NCBI GenBank assembly: GCA_013398055.1
Contig: VZRS01001450.1
Location: 349,550 to 413,549, forward strand
Direction: 5' to 3'
Length of the DNA stretch: 64,000 bases
Origin: Ifrita kowaldi
Taxonomy: Eukaryota; Chordata; Aves; Passeriformes; Cinclosomatidae
Both the position numbers and the translations under genes were made by a program. Shown here in pieces: positions 43,601-56,345 of this stretch. The notes below the pieces were generated by a model, which searched no databases, was not told where the DNA came from, and worked only from the letters and a program-made list of their open reading frames with translations. How positions within the stretch are numbered: the first letter of the stretch is position 1; the number at the start of each line of letters is the position of its first letter.

Positions 43601-44060
43601 TAGCGTGCTGAGTGTTCCTTTTGCAGAGAAATTAGGGGGTAGGAGATGGGAGCTTTTCATGTAACAACAGAATTTTTAGATGCCACATTTCATACTTGCT
43701 TTAGAATCTAGGATGTAAATATCTGTTTTAACTATAGTTAGTGTGAATAAGCAGAAATTAAAGCTTACTTCTGTTAGAAGTCTTCAAAGGGATATTAATT
43801 CCCTACAAGTGCCATCTCTCTCCCATGACTGGGAGACCAGCCTGGAATAACTCAGTTTGCTGAACAGTTCTCCCATGCTTGGTGTTATGTTCTTCAACCA
43901 AAAGAGGGGTTTCTCTCACTGTGAAACGTATTAGTGTTTAATTTCAAACTGACAGTAATTCTCTTAACACAACCAGTGAAATACAAATATTTTGTTTTCC
44001 AAAAAATGAGACTATCTGTGACTCAAGGATTGAGCTTGCCAGTTGCATACTACAATTCTG

Positions 44061-44139
44061 TCCACTCATCCAGTCCACACTTCCAGAGTTTGCTTATGAG
44101 GATATTGTGAGAGACAGTGTCGAAGGCCTTGCTGAAGTC
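44061..44139 (-). repeat. CR1 reverse-transcriptase fragment, inverted
   Basis: In complement the sequence reads DFSKAFDTVSHNILISKLWK and onward to CGLDEW, the conserved part of the CR1 ORF2 reverse transcriptase (the D-F-S-K-AFDTV region of non-LTR RTs). Only about 26 codons remain, so it is a dead fragment. It abuts a forward CR1 3' piece within a few bases. Confidence 0.88.
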
Positions 44140-44141
44140 AC

Positions 44142-44640
44142 TGCATGAGACCTCAGCTGGAGTACTGCATCAAGATCTGAGACCCCCAGCATAAGAAAGA
44201 CTTGTACCTTCTTGAGCCAGTCCAGAGGAAGCCAGGAAGATGATTAGAGAGGGCTGGAGCACCTCTCCTGTGAGAACAGGCTGATAGAGTTGCATTGTTC
44301 TGTCCAGAGAAGTTCAGGTTCCAGGGTGATCCTATTGGAGCCTTTGACTACATAAAAGGGCCTACAGGAAAGCTGAAGAGGGACTCTTTACAAGGGCTTG
44401 TCATGACAGGACAAGAGGAAATGGCTTTAAGCTGAAAGAGGGCAGATTTCGGTTAGATATTAGGAAGAAATACTGAGAGTGGTGAGGCACTGGAACGGGT
44501 TGCCCAGAGAAGTTGTGAATACCCCATCCCTGGAAGTGTTTGAGCAGCGGATTTGAGCAACCTGGTCTAGTAGAAGGTGTTGGAACTAGATGATCTTTAA
44601 AGTCTCTTCCCACTCAAACCATTTTATGATTCTATGAATT
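44142..44640 (+). repeat. CR1 LINE 3' part
   Basis: Forward CR1 3' region: 'gagacctcagctggagtact', 'ccagtccagaggaagccagg', 'gaaatggctttaagctgaaa', 'ggcactggaacgggttgccc', 'agatgatctttaaagtctct', closing with a TATGATTCTATGAATTCT tail. It carries many small deletions (for example around 44471, where the usual 'aaattctttactgtgag' is shortened to 'aaatactgagag'). Confidence 0.94.
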
Positions 44641-45204
44641 CTAGAGTAGAGAAAAAGATTTCTATTTTGCAGTCCAAAGCATATTTAGATTTAGCTTCCA
44701 TTGAAATCCCTCCAGCTGATCCATGAAGTTCAGTAACCAAGCAGCAATGAAGATCTCCTTTTTTTTAGCTAGTTTCAGCTATTTCATTTTTGCTAAACAA
44801 GCTCACATTTTTTCCAACAAGTGTTTTGAATATAGGATTGATAATAATCATCTTTAGTGGAGTTGAACAATTCTAGTGTAGTTGAGCCAGTTCCCCATCA
44901 TTACTGTGAAAAGCACTTTAAAGTGACCTGTATATTGTTTTCTTAAACAATCAATAATATTTTTCGTAAATAAAACAGATTTGGAACAGAGCCACATTTA
45001 CATCAGGTACTCTTTTCAGTTAATCATTAAAAGGCGTTATCTAGGTCATGATAAACAAACAGAGAGTTATCTCGCTTATAGCCTTGTTAGCCACAACACA
45101 AACAAAATAATATTGCTTAGTGAGGTACAGGGCACGAGTTACATTCAGACTGAAATTCATTCATCCATTCCTTGACCTATAGTAAGTAAGGTATGCAGCT
45201 AACA

Positions 45205-45330
45205 GGTAAGGCACTGGAGAGACAGGACTCTGCTCCCCACCCAGAATTTCACAGTCACTTCCTCATCTTTGGGGGTGAATTAGCAGCTTCATCCCTTGCA
45301 CATGCAGGGTTTGTGAGCATTTGCTATTAA
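45205..45330 (+). repeat. Possible MIR-like SINE remnant
   Basis: Order of weakly matching blocks: 'aaggcactggagagacagga', 'ctctgctccccacccagaat', 'ttcacagtcacttcctcatc'. This parallels the tRNA-related head and core of MIR in forward orientation. It is highly diverged and could be chance. Confidence 0.3.
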
Positions 45331-48300
45331 TAAATGGAAACCATGTTTGCTTGCATTCAGAAAAAGTTTCTCAGTGTCGTAGCTGGTGCAGCACTTTTGT
45401 GTGTTACAGTGAAAAAAAAAACTGCTTAAAAGGAGTAATTTAGTAAACTGTTTTTCCTCTTCAAAATGAATTGTCTCCAGTTCAGCTCCATTAGTTTAGG
45501 GAAGAGGTTGTTATTAACAGGACACAACTATGAAGGCTTGCCAAATGCTTTATCCATCTTGATTTGTAGAGTTTTAGTTAATGTTGAAAAACTTTTCTAA
45601 CTGAAAGACTTCAAATGAAATCTCTACATAGGGCTCTTTTAGTGTCAGTGGGTTTGTAAAACAGTGATTATCCTTCTTGAGGCAGAACAGCAGGAAGAGG
45701 ACTGACACAGTTTTGAACCAGATAAGCTGTTCATGTATCATCTCACATTCAAGGAAGTGAATAAAACCAGAGTACAAAATAGAACACTCTCTACATTTGA
45801 ATAGTGCCCTTCAGCACTGATACCTGATAGGCAAATGTGTAAGGTTTCATAAAATAGAAAGTTAAACTGAGAGGTATAAGTCATAGTTTACAACATTCCT
45901 GGCAAGAATGCCCATGTAATTAAAACTAACCACCTGAACCAAAAATTAGAAAATAAAAGTAGTTGTTTTGCAGTGTGTAGACAACAACATTTGGCCCTCA
46001 TGTATGAATTTAATTTTTCAACAGTCTGTTTTGGTAGAAATATTTGGTGGTTACTAAAGTGCATAGAGACTAGAATGCATCACAGGGCTGACCTCTGCTT
46101 GTTATCTTCATCTAGCACTTCAGGTTATTTTTTCATAAGACTGCAGTGTAGTTCAGCCTTGATTTTGTAACAGACTCACCCATTTTGGAGTTAGAATAAG
46201 GATCCATTTAAGAAGAAAAGCTGAGAGGCATTATCAATCTTCACATCAACAGTTAGATATGCTACCCCGCATAAATCTTTGCTTCTTACTTTTAAATTGG
46301 TCTCGTATTTTGCTGCTTCAGTAAAAGTCCTTGTATCACCATTTCACCCAAACTATCCACTTCAGTGGAAAGAGAGACAGGGTGACAAGCTTCATGTGCT
46401 TCTTCTCCTTCCAGCCTGTGTCAGTTACAGGCACTGGTAGTTTAGCACAGCAGAGAACGGTACATGCCCCCAGGCTGTATTTATTGTATTCATAACAGCA
46501 ATAGAACAATTGAAAAGAGTGAAATATGGTTTGGTGTTTAGGACTGAGCTGCAAAAAATCAGAAAGAAAAATAAGACTCTTGCCTATGTAATTTCTCTCA
46601 TTCCTATTACAAATGCTGTCCTTTGTCTGATGAATATAGAAAATAAAACTGAAGCAGATGTGGTTTCTGGTATGACTGTTGGATGCAGTCTGAGTGTACC
46701 TTCTTTTCACATCTTCATCCAGCTTCTGACATTTCTGATCAGGGACACATTATCATCTGTCCAATTTAAAAGTTATATTTGAAAGTAGATCTTTTTTTCC
46801 TTTAATAGATTACTGAGAAACTGGCCTATTCAAGCCTATTCACTTTCCTGAGTATCCATTTAAAAAATTAAGGGCTACATTGTGATCACCTGTTAAAGTG
46901 CGTAAGTTCTGCTTTTATTATATGCAGGTTCCTGAGTAAGGAGCCTGAACACAGCAGTGAATCAGAGTGACCAGAAGCCATGGTCAGACAACCCTGGAGA
47001 AAAGCTACAACAAAGCCTCCCTTTTCTGTATTTTCTCTGTCTGACCTCATGTGTTTTGCTTTGCATGACTCATCTTCAGCTGAAAGGTGTAATTCCAGGT
47101 CTCGTGGTAGGAACATCCACTTGTGCCTACTGCACAAGAACAAGGATTAAAAATTTCAAGAATAAGAGCAATGCCTAAAATTTAGTCTTCTGTTCTCAGG
47201 CCAGAAGTTACAACATATTCATGCAAAAAGACCTCATTTTCCAATGTTAGGTAACTCAACTCAGAAAATATTTGGTAGTGGGAACTGGGAAGCATGGAAG
47301 CAACTGCTTGGCATACAGTCAGCTACTTAGACATCCCCCTGTGCTTCATGCTTCCAGTTGGCTGTCTTGGTATCACATCCCTCTGAACAACCACAGGCAT
47401 TCATTGTAGTCAGGGGAGGCAAGCTGGTGTCTCAGGGATTGCAGGTGCTCTGCAGAGGCCCTAAACCCCCACATTGCCTATGCCACATCTTGGGTTACCC
47501 CATGGACGTTACTTTGGTGTCACTATCCATAAGAGACACCAGCAGTGGGCAGCCCAGCATAGTCCCAAACATTCTGAAATATTCTCTAGGAGAAACCTGT
47601 CAGGGAAGAGCTGCAGTTAAAAAATTTTACCAAATTTGACTTTGGGATTTTGGGAGGAATGATGAGAGGCAATGAAAGAGCCAGTAGTTCTTACTGGAGA
47701 ACTCTCACTTGAAATGTTAAATACGACAGGGTATGACTTTAAAATGTCCTAATCAAACCCAAATCATAGTACTCAGCCATGTTTTCAGACTGTTTCTTTC
47801 TGCTAATAGAATTGGAAAATTTATGTGTTTTTGTCATAGTCCTTAATCAGCTCACAGTTAACAAGGTTCATCTCTATCTTGAGTAGAGGCAAACATTTTT
47901 TGTACTATGAAAGTCTTGATTTTATTCCATTATGATGATATTCTGAGTTAATGAAGTAGCTGTGGTCACATGCATAAAATTTTAGTTGCTATGGAATATT
48001 AAAAATTATTCCCAAATAGTTACATTAAAATAATAATAAAATGCTAGCATAAAATTGCCAATCTGATTAATTATTCCTTCTGCACACAGTATTTTAAATT
48101 AATTTCTGTGGCTGATATTTATATTTGAATGTTTAAATTAGATATGAATTTGGACAAATGTTAAGCCAAATAGAAAATAAAGATGAGAGACAAAAATTTA
48201 AGGTAGTCTCTCCTAAATCATAGGATGCTGTGATAAAAATAAAAGGTTTATTTCCCTAATTATAATGAGCAAGGTAGGATTATATCCAAGTGAGTGAATT

Positions 48301-51073
48301 TTGCCCCTAGGTAGCTTACTACTATGCTAAAAAATGTGAATTAAATCAGGAGCGTATATTACAGAAGTGACTACTGGATTAGCAAGCATTTACAAATTCC
48401 CCTTGTATTAAGTCATATGCTAATAGCTCATTTAGTGCACATACTGGAGAACTATTGACTTATTAGTCTTTAATTTAACGTATGCAAAGATGACTAGAAT
48501 AAAGAGCCTAGGAAGAAGTCTGTGCCATAGAAATGAAGGATCTATTTCGGCATTTAAGCTGCAGAAATATATTTATTCTCCAGTGGATTCCTCCTTTTTA
48601 ATTTTTTTGTCGGGGTTTGGGGGTGAATCTCAAAACATTTTTGGCACATCAGATATAAGATAAAGAGAATTTGAATCTCATCAAATTTCATCTCATGAAT
48701 CTCATCACATTCTCATCTGTTTGTTTGAATGCCATCATTCCTCGTTCAATCTCCAATTCTGAAAAGCTATCACATAAAAGACGTGGGCAGAGAAGGGTTG
48801 GTCCTACAGCAATATCTGTTTTTGCAGTTTATTTTCAAAAAGCAAGCAGCTGACATAGATACTATGCATATGACTTTCATACAGGAAAGCGACAGTCGTG
48901 GTTAAACCATGTAGCTCTCACGTGCTTCTGCTACTTGGAGATGTATGTAAGCATGTTACTTATCAGCCATAGATATTCCCTGTGATACTGTGAAACCAAA
49001 ATCTGATTGCTTTGCTTCTGCTGATTCTCATGATAAAATCTGCAAAGTTTTGCTTTGCTGAGTAAAATCTGAAACTGCAGCACCTCTTAGTCTTTTACAA
49101 CAGTTTTCTTTGGTCTAGTGCAGTTCCACCCTCCTTGCAGATTTATGCTCCCTTGAATTCTGTTTGTCATCACCTTTTGTGTTTGGGTTATTTCTTCCTT
49201 AGGAGGCAGGCGTGGCTGTACGATATAATGCAGTGAAAAGCCATGGTGTGGGAAGACACTAAGAAAAAGGCTCCTTATAGCCTCAGTACACACTCCAAAA
49301 AAGAAGGGCACAGTTCTGTTCCACAAATACTATTGTCTAAACATACCCACTGAAACAGAGTTGATGCTCAAAGGGATAAATGTTGCTTCAAAATTTGTTT
49401 GTGCTTCTACAATATGTTTGTGGTAAGACCTGGTGTGTTGAAATACTTGCTAGTTCTACTTTGAAAACTCTTTCCTCCAGAACAGATGTTAGTCTTCTCT
49501 ATAAAAGAAGGGCTATAAAAATTGCACCTATTTTCCAAGAATTTCTTTGAAGATTGGTTGCTAAAATAAATAGGTATTTCTACTTCACAGTATACATGGT
49601 TTTACTCATATGCATTTGTTTTTGAAAACTGTGTGCTTTGATAGTTCGGTGAGAGGCCAGTACTGGAAGCATTATTTCCAATCACAGCTCAACCCTGCAG
49701 AGCTGAATTGCAAAACATCTATTATGGCCACATTACCTTTGCAAAATAAAAAAGGCTCACATAAGTATTCTAAAGACTAAAATTCCATAGAATAAAATCA
49801 AAATAAAATAACTCTTTTCTTAACGACTGTAGTTGACTGAAAGTAACAACTCCATCAGTCAAAAATACACCATTAAAAAATCTGTATTTCTCCTAAGAGA
49901 ATGTAATTAATGTGATTTTTTTACAAGTTCCGCAAGTTGGTGGAAAAGGCAGATTACCATTTTACTGTCTGAGTTACTGATTAGCTCTTCATCTGGCAGT
50001 GCTTAGACAAGGTTATTTGGAAGCTACTGTTAATATTTCAGTGCAGGGAAAGAGTTTCCCTAGTGCATTCTCAGGCAGCCTTGCAAATGAGAAGGACTAC
50101 AAGACATATAAATACCCATCAGCTCATTGTTTTAAGTGAGCAGACACCAATAGAAATGAAGGGGTAAAGTGTGACTTTTCATCCACCAGAATAAATGCTC
50201 AGTGTTAGTTAGTCCCCAGGCTAAAGCCCACAGTCTCACAGCTTCATGGCTACCAGATTGGGTTTAGCTATGATCAGATCCCTGGCATGAGTAGCAACAT
50301 AACTTTAAATAAAACTTATCACATATGTAAAGTTCATACTAGCCACTTTCCTTTTCAGAAGATTGCTTCTAGCAGTTCTCAAACTAGTCTCTGTGTTGTG
50401 TTGCTGGCTGTGTTGCTGCAGGATGGTCTGTTACCAGATGCCAGTCAGGATCATTACAAAAGGCTTTAGTCTATGCAACCAGCGCAGTAGATTAAAGCAT
50501 AACCTGTTTCATGGAAAAGATTGTTCCCCACATCTAACGAGTTGTTTAATTGTGAGGTTGTTTAGCAGAGGAACAGGACTCAGAAAATAGTGTTCTTGAC
50601 TTTGTTCACTTCACACAATCTGTTCTGTTAGCTGAGGCTGGAAACAGAAATAGTTCTTTAGAGGGGCAGAGGGAGGGGGGAAGGGGTTCGGTATTCTTCT
50701 GTAAAGACTTTCTCCATGAAGAGAATGTTATTCCACTATTTCTATCTGGCCATATTTCAAGGCTTCAATTTTCACTTCTTGTCATTACAGAAACTCCTGT
50801 AATACAAAAACATGGCTTCAGTGTTACTAATACTTTGGAAATGTGTAGCTGAGAATAAATGTCAGGCTCTCCTATGAAGTGGAAATGTTAGCACAACAGA
50901 TTGTAGTCCATCCCAGCTGTAAATGGGAATGGAATCTCAAGGCTACTCCTAAGGCAAAGAACATGAATCAGTGGTTGTCATTGTGCATGAGTCTATTAAG
51001 TGGATTTATCAGAAATACCCAGCTAAAAATTACATTTGAGGAAATAAATATCCTCTGGCTACTAATTCGGGTT

Positions 51074-51101
51074 GGGGGGGGGGGGGGGGNNNNNNNGGGG
51101 G
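51074..51101. repeat. G homopolymer with a 7-N gap
   Basis: A run of G from 51074 to 51089, N at 51090-51096, then G to 51101. The Ns most likely mark a polymerase-stalling or unassembled G-run. A tract this long could form a G-quadruplex. Confidence 0.95.
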
Positions 51102-53830
51102 AAGTTTAACTTGACTTCTAATTTCAAAATTGTCTTACTTTACTTTTTTTAATATATTGTTACCCCATCCTGAAACACTGTACATATTTGCTTCATACAG
51201 GTTGTTACCTGCCAGTTCAGTGTTCCACTACTTTCATATTAGACTCAAAATCATTACAAGTCTATTTTTTAAAATATACTAATAAGAAGAGTAAATTTTT
51301 GAATTTTATTTACACCTGTAAGTGCACAGACAAAGCACTTTATATGGTGTAGGGTCTGTTTTCTGATAGTCTTTTCTGCTATATTAATCATCTTAAACTG
51401 ATTCTACATCCTAGACAAATAGAAGTCTTATCTGAAAGAGTTACACAATCAGAATTGTTTTTCGTAAGCTTAGACTCAGAAAACTCCCAATAACTTTTGA
51501 ATTTCTTTTGACATCTATACACAAACAAATACATTATTTTCCCAGAGCCAGAGACTCTTGAGTTCATCACAGGCAGTAGCAATGGACTTCTGCCATAAAA
51601 CTCCACACTCAGAGCTGACAGTTCCACTGGATCTTAAAATTATTGCACTCAATTTAAACAGAATTCAGGCAAAATTGTTTTCCAGTATTCTGCTGTTGAA
51701 CATTATGCATGAAGCTTAACCATTTTTTAAAAGTATACTTTAATGTGTAGAAATCGGGGTTTCATTTCACTCATTTCTCTGTTACTGCTCTTGGTTTGAC
51801 TGTCCACACTGAAGCTGAAGGAACAACCCCAGTGAGCAGAATTTGATTAAGCTTTTTCAGGCCTGGCCAAGATTTGACTTAATTTTTCTGTTTCTCTTTC
51901 TCTGGATTTTCACCTTGCTACGCAGGTGGCATGAATGATACCAGTCCTGTCACAGCTCCTCGCTTGGTACTATTGTGGTTGTTTTCATTGAAAAAGCTGA
52001 TGGCTGGCCTGTATTTGCACCTTTATTGCTGTGTCTGGAAGAGTGATGACAACAACAGGCCAATTTTAAAAATTAAGGAATTTAGTCATGGCTTTAGGGA
52101 TCTGGCTGTAAATGGATTAAGCCTGCTTGCCGCAAACCATTTTTGACAGTTTTTTCAGTCATTTTTAAGCAAAGACCAACTGTAGCTTAATCCTGTTGAT
52201 GCAGCAGGACATGTTTATAACACATCTGACCTTCTGAAGAATAATCACTATTTTGAATAACATAGATACAGGACAGGCTCTGTTTTTCTATATCTCCTCC
52301 CTTAAATTTTCTTCATTCTTGGAAGACACAACTGCCACCATGACCAAGAATAACATATGACTATCAGATTAAGAAAATGCTGCTAGATTTCCACACTTTT
52401 CTCTTATAATTAAACCTGTTTGAGCCCTTTTGGCTTCTGTAGAAATTACTCACTTCCTGTAACTGAAAAAAAGTTCATCTGAAATGAATGATGTGCTTAC
52501 TTAGCAGAAAAGGAACATGTATAGTTTCTGTGTGCTTTTTCTATCTCCTTTCCCATGCTTAACCATTCACTTGCAGAAAAGCTTTCTAAAACAAAAGTAA
52601 CAAAGGTATTTGTGAAGTGCAGATATTACAATGAGATGACGCAAGAACCTCAGCAGCAGCAGGTGCGTCTACAGCTCTGCCAGTCTGCTATGCTTTGCCT
52701 CTGCAAGTCCATCAAAGTGCCACTTCCCACTTCGTGGGCTGAAGTCATACACAGGGCCAACAGCTGTAATTATCTTCAAAAGTAATGGAGTTTCAAGTGT
52801 TTTTGCTAGGACTGAACATTTGGCTCACACTTCTTGGGTGGGTGGGAGTGTTAATGATTCATTACGTTCACAGTAACAGTACATCAGTTGCAAACTCTGT
52901 GCTAAAATGTATCTGACTGTAAAATCAAAAACAATCCAGGAATTGGTATTAGTATGTAAAAAAACTGGGGCTTAAATGATGCTAATACATTTCATTCAAA
53001 GGGGAATTTTGCATTAGAGACAAGGACATAAACTGGGGTAATTTTATAAAATTGAGTTTGTTGTATGTTGGACATATGGGTATATATAGAATATATTGGG
53101 GGGGTTTAGAGAACACATGAGGGTAAGGATACGTAGTAAAGTTTTGGGCAGGAGAGGAAAGCTTGTAAGAACAGGTATTTTCAGACATTTATAGTAACAG
53201 ATGATGAGGATAACTGGCAATCAGCCGAGTCATATGTTATGAGGTGCACACCAGACTCACACACTATACGGATGCTGCAGATTGCAGTGTAAATCCCGTT
53301 AGACTTGACATCACCAAGCCAGTCTGACAAACTAATCACTGTCCTCCTCTCCCACAGTTTTCCCACTAGCTCAGACGTGGAATGTGTTTTATCTCATAAA
53401 TTCTCAGAAGGTCTTTTCCCTTTTGTTTTCTACAACACAATGTCTGCAGTTTGATGCAATATCCTGCCTGCATATCAGTGGCCTTGACCTCCCAGCTGCC
53501 ACACGCACTTCTAATGTCTGTTCTTTCCCCACGATTTTCCCAGCATCACGTGGAACGTTCAAGCATCACATCCCTACAGCTAAAATACTCCCGAAGGAAT
53601 GTCAGTTGCCAAACCCCACCACCTCTGGTGCCAAAATAACCGTACGGTGCCAGGTACTTCTCATCCTCCTGCTGCTGTAGTTAGGCGGGATGCCATGGGA
53701 AACAGATGCTAGTTGTGACATGAAACTGCTGTGGAAGGGGAGAGACTCGGCCCCTCGGGGTGAATGTTTTAGACACTTGGGCTGGAAGCTACCTTTTTCA
53801 AACCTTCAACGCCGTTAGGAAAACTACTTT

Positions 53831-54217
53831 TCGCTGGCTCTCGACTGAGCTCCCCGCGGTGCCGGCTGCCCGGAGGTCCCGCGGCCCGCCGCCTGCTCAG
53901 CCCGTGCTCCCCCGGCACCCGCTCCGGGTGAGGGAAACGCGGCTCTTCCTGCACCGGGGGCCGCGACCGGGCTGGACGGGGCGAGGCCGGCCGGAGGGCA
54001 CGTCCCGGGGGCTGCGGGGCCGGCGGCGCCACAAGCGATGGCACTGACGGCAGCGGGAGCGGGGGCTGCGGAGCCGGGAAGGGAAGGGGCGCTCGCAGCG
54101 TCCGCCCCGCTCCGCCGCCCCGCCTGACGCGGGCGGTGCCCGGTGACATTCCAGATAGGGCACACACAGCCAGAGTTGTGTCACCGACGCGGCCCGTGGT
54201 TCGAGCCGAGTTCTTTC
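53831..54217. promoter_or_regulatory. Intronic CpG island, candidate promoter
   Basis: About 390 bp of strongly GC-rich sequence with roughly 50 CpG dinucleotides by hand count, in surroundings that are AT-rich and nearly CpG-free. It contains Sp1-type GC boxes at 54102-54107 and 54115-54120 (CCGCCC) and 54131-54136 (GGGCGG), and two TGACG half cAMP-response elements at 54045-54049 and 54125-54129. A donor-like CGG|GTGAGG occurs with its GT at 53928-53929. No TATA box stands out. Location after the LR1 exon matches where mammalian PDE4D1/PDE4D2 transcription starts, but the known PDE4D1 N-terminal peptide is not encoded here. It could instead drive an untranslated first exon, a bird-specific isoform, or an antisense RNA. 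All three minus-strand frames are open, which is expected from GC richness alone. Confidence 0.6.
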
Positions 54218-54260
54218 GTTTTTGCAGTCTGTGTGGTCATGTCGGTGGACTGTTTTTCGT

Positions 54261-54650
54261 AGAACCATAGAATGGTTCGGCTGGAAGGCACCTTAAAGAT
54301 CATATTCTTCCAAACCCCCTGCCAAGGGCAGGGACACCTCCGACTAGACCAGGCTGCTTACAGCCTCATCCAGCCTGGCCTTGAACACTTCCTGGGACGG
54401 GGCATCCACTCCTCTGGGTAACAGGTTCCAGTGCTTCACTACCCTTGCAGTAAAGAATTTCTTTCTAACATCTGATGCAAACCTCTCTCCTTTCTGTTTA
54501 AAGCTGTGCTTGCCCATATAAAATGTCCTCTCCAGCTCTCTTGTAAGCTACCTTTACATAAACAAAAGCCACAGTAAGGTCACTCTGAAGCCTTCTCTTC
54601 TCCAGGCTGAACAATCCCAATTACCTATTCCCTTAGCCTTTCACAGTTAG
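54261..54650 (-). repeat. CR1 LINE 3' part
   Basis: Complement CR1 beginning with 'agaaccatagaatggttcgg', then 'ctggaaggcaccttaaagat', 'cagcctcatccagcctggcc', 'taaagaatttctttctaaca', and ending near 'ttacctattcccttagcctt'. It has a full 3' end and is truncated on its 5' side. It lies about 45 bp from the CpG island and is the nearest repeat to it. Confidence 0.94.
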
Positions 54651-55169
54651 CTGGATCTGTGAGGGAGAGGGTTTAGATGCTCCTGTAAATTTGTGTTTCT
54701 GGTGAGAAAGGAAGCAAAGTCTCTTAACTGGAATCACCTTAAAAATACACTGTGGTAGTACCTGATGCACTTTCATACAATGTAGAAATAATTTTGTATT
54801 TACTTGAATCTTAACTATTGAATGTTCTCTAATTCGTCAATATCCCTATAAAGTCATAAAAATAATTAGTAATTTCTCTATAAAGTGTCAAATCAGAATC
54901 AGATGTCACATATGCTTTTCTGTCTGCAAGTAAATCTCAGCATCTCTGATTCAACCCCATCAAATTTGTAGCTGTTTCAATTAATCTTATTTATGGCTTT
55001 ATTCCTTTTTTGATGTTGGATATTTCTAGTGTCCCTACTCATTAATACATGCTTAAAAATAGCCTTCAAATGCGACAGCATCAGTCTGGATGACACTTTC
55101 TCTGGTTTAGGCTTTAGTTACACACTGCACGTAAGGCATATGTGAGGGTAGGTGTACATTTCTAAAGAT

Positions 55170-55557
55170 CTTAGGATGCTGTACAACGAGTGAGAATTCT
55201 GTTCTTCAAGTGCACCCTAGAGACATTAATTGGGGTGTTACACAGCAATAGTGTTGGGAAAGAGGCAAATTTCCATTGTCCATGATGCCTGAAGAGGCCA
55301 CCTAAAATGGAGACTAGACAAGAAAAAGGGAATAAAGGTAGGTATTTGTTTGAAAGGTCTTCAAAGGTACACCCTGGGGATCCAGAGGCTACTGCCAAGA
55401 TGGACCCAAGATGGAACACAGGTCATAAGTTCTTCACACTTTTATAGGTTTGGTTCATTTGCATATCAGGGTTAATTCTCCAATTAAAGCTTCAGTTAAT
55501 TATGTAGTTTCCCCAAGCTCACTCCCCTCTTAAGAAAAAGAGGGAGTGCCCTTTACA
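55170..55557 (-). mobile_element. Possible old solo LTR
   Basis: Read on the minus strand from 55557 the sequence starts TGTAAAGGG, passes an ATGCAAAT octamer (55457-55464), a TATAAAAG box (55439-55446) ten bases further on, then 'gtgttccatcttgggtccat', a 'gggtgtacctttgaagacc' segment and T/C-rich sequence. This order (octamer, TATA, transcribed part) looks like a vertebrate LTR promoter. No target duplication, clear TG/CA ends, or good polyadenylation signal was found, and the 55170 limit is a guess. It could equally be unique intronic sequence with a chance promoter-like cluster. No internal retroviral sequence adjoins. Confidence 0.35.
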
Positions 55558-56313
55558 GATTTTGGGCCTACGGCAGTCTGAGTGTCCTCGAATAGCAGGC
55601 CTGGAGAGGCTTTTTTATATCTACCTAGCATGAGAGAGCAGAAGTTAACAGGCCACAAGAAACTTCAGAGTTACTCACTAGGCAGTACAGGATTTGAAAA
55701 ATATGTAAGTTAAAACCTAAGGCATCATCTAGAACATTAACAAATGATCAAAAAGCCTCCTTTCCTCCTACATCTAGGAGTCAGTGATCAGCTTAGAGGC
55801 TCTTTTAACTCCGTGTGCCTTTCCTTCTGTTGACTTTGGACATGTCACTGTGATCTCTGCAAATGCCCCTGATAGCAATGTGAAACAGTTCCCATTTTCA
55901 GATTTAAAAGTAGATACTTTATGAGATAGTCTTGAAAATGTAGCTGAAAGAAACAGTTTGTTCCTGTCTAACTGTGGCACTCTATAACTGGATTATAACT
56001 GAATGGTGCTTAAATTGGCTAACTTCCCATAGCCGTATGGATGTGGACATGAATTCACTTAAATGAAACACTTTTAAACTAATTTTCCAGAGAGCACTGG
56101 TTGCCCTGAAATGACAATGCCCCTGTTTGCTGAGTACACATCAACCATTGTAAAACACTCTCAGCTTGCTTAGCTCCTATTTAATTTTCCCAGTTACTTT
56201 TATAGTTTTCTTCATCCTAAGTCTATACGTCATGTGTCTGTTACTGTGTATTAATATTACATTTATTTGCTTGGTAATCCGTAAAATATCTTAGAAATAA
56301 GAGTGTTATGCAT

Positions 56314-56345
56314 TAAAAAAAGAGAGAGAGAAAGAGAGAGAGAGA
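56314..56345. repeat. AG microsatellite
   Basis: A short A-run followed by imperfect (AG)n, interrupted once by AAAG. Confidence 0.92.

Noticed and set aside
53760..54047. Plus-strand 95-codon frame as a PDE4D short-isoform N-terminus
   Set aside because: No similarity to the known PDE4D1, D2 or D6 N-termini; it ends in a stop and does not lead in frame into a recognised PDE4D exon.
53769..54268. Minus-strand open frames of 113-132 codons in three phases
   Set aside because: Simultaneous openness in all phases of a GC-rich CpG island; rich in Ala, Arg, Pro and Gly without domain resemblance or clear splice structure.
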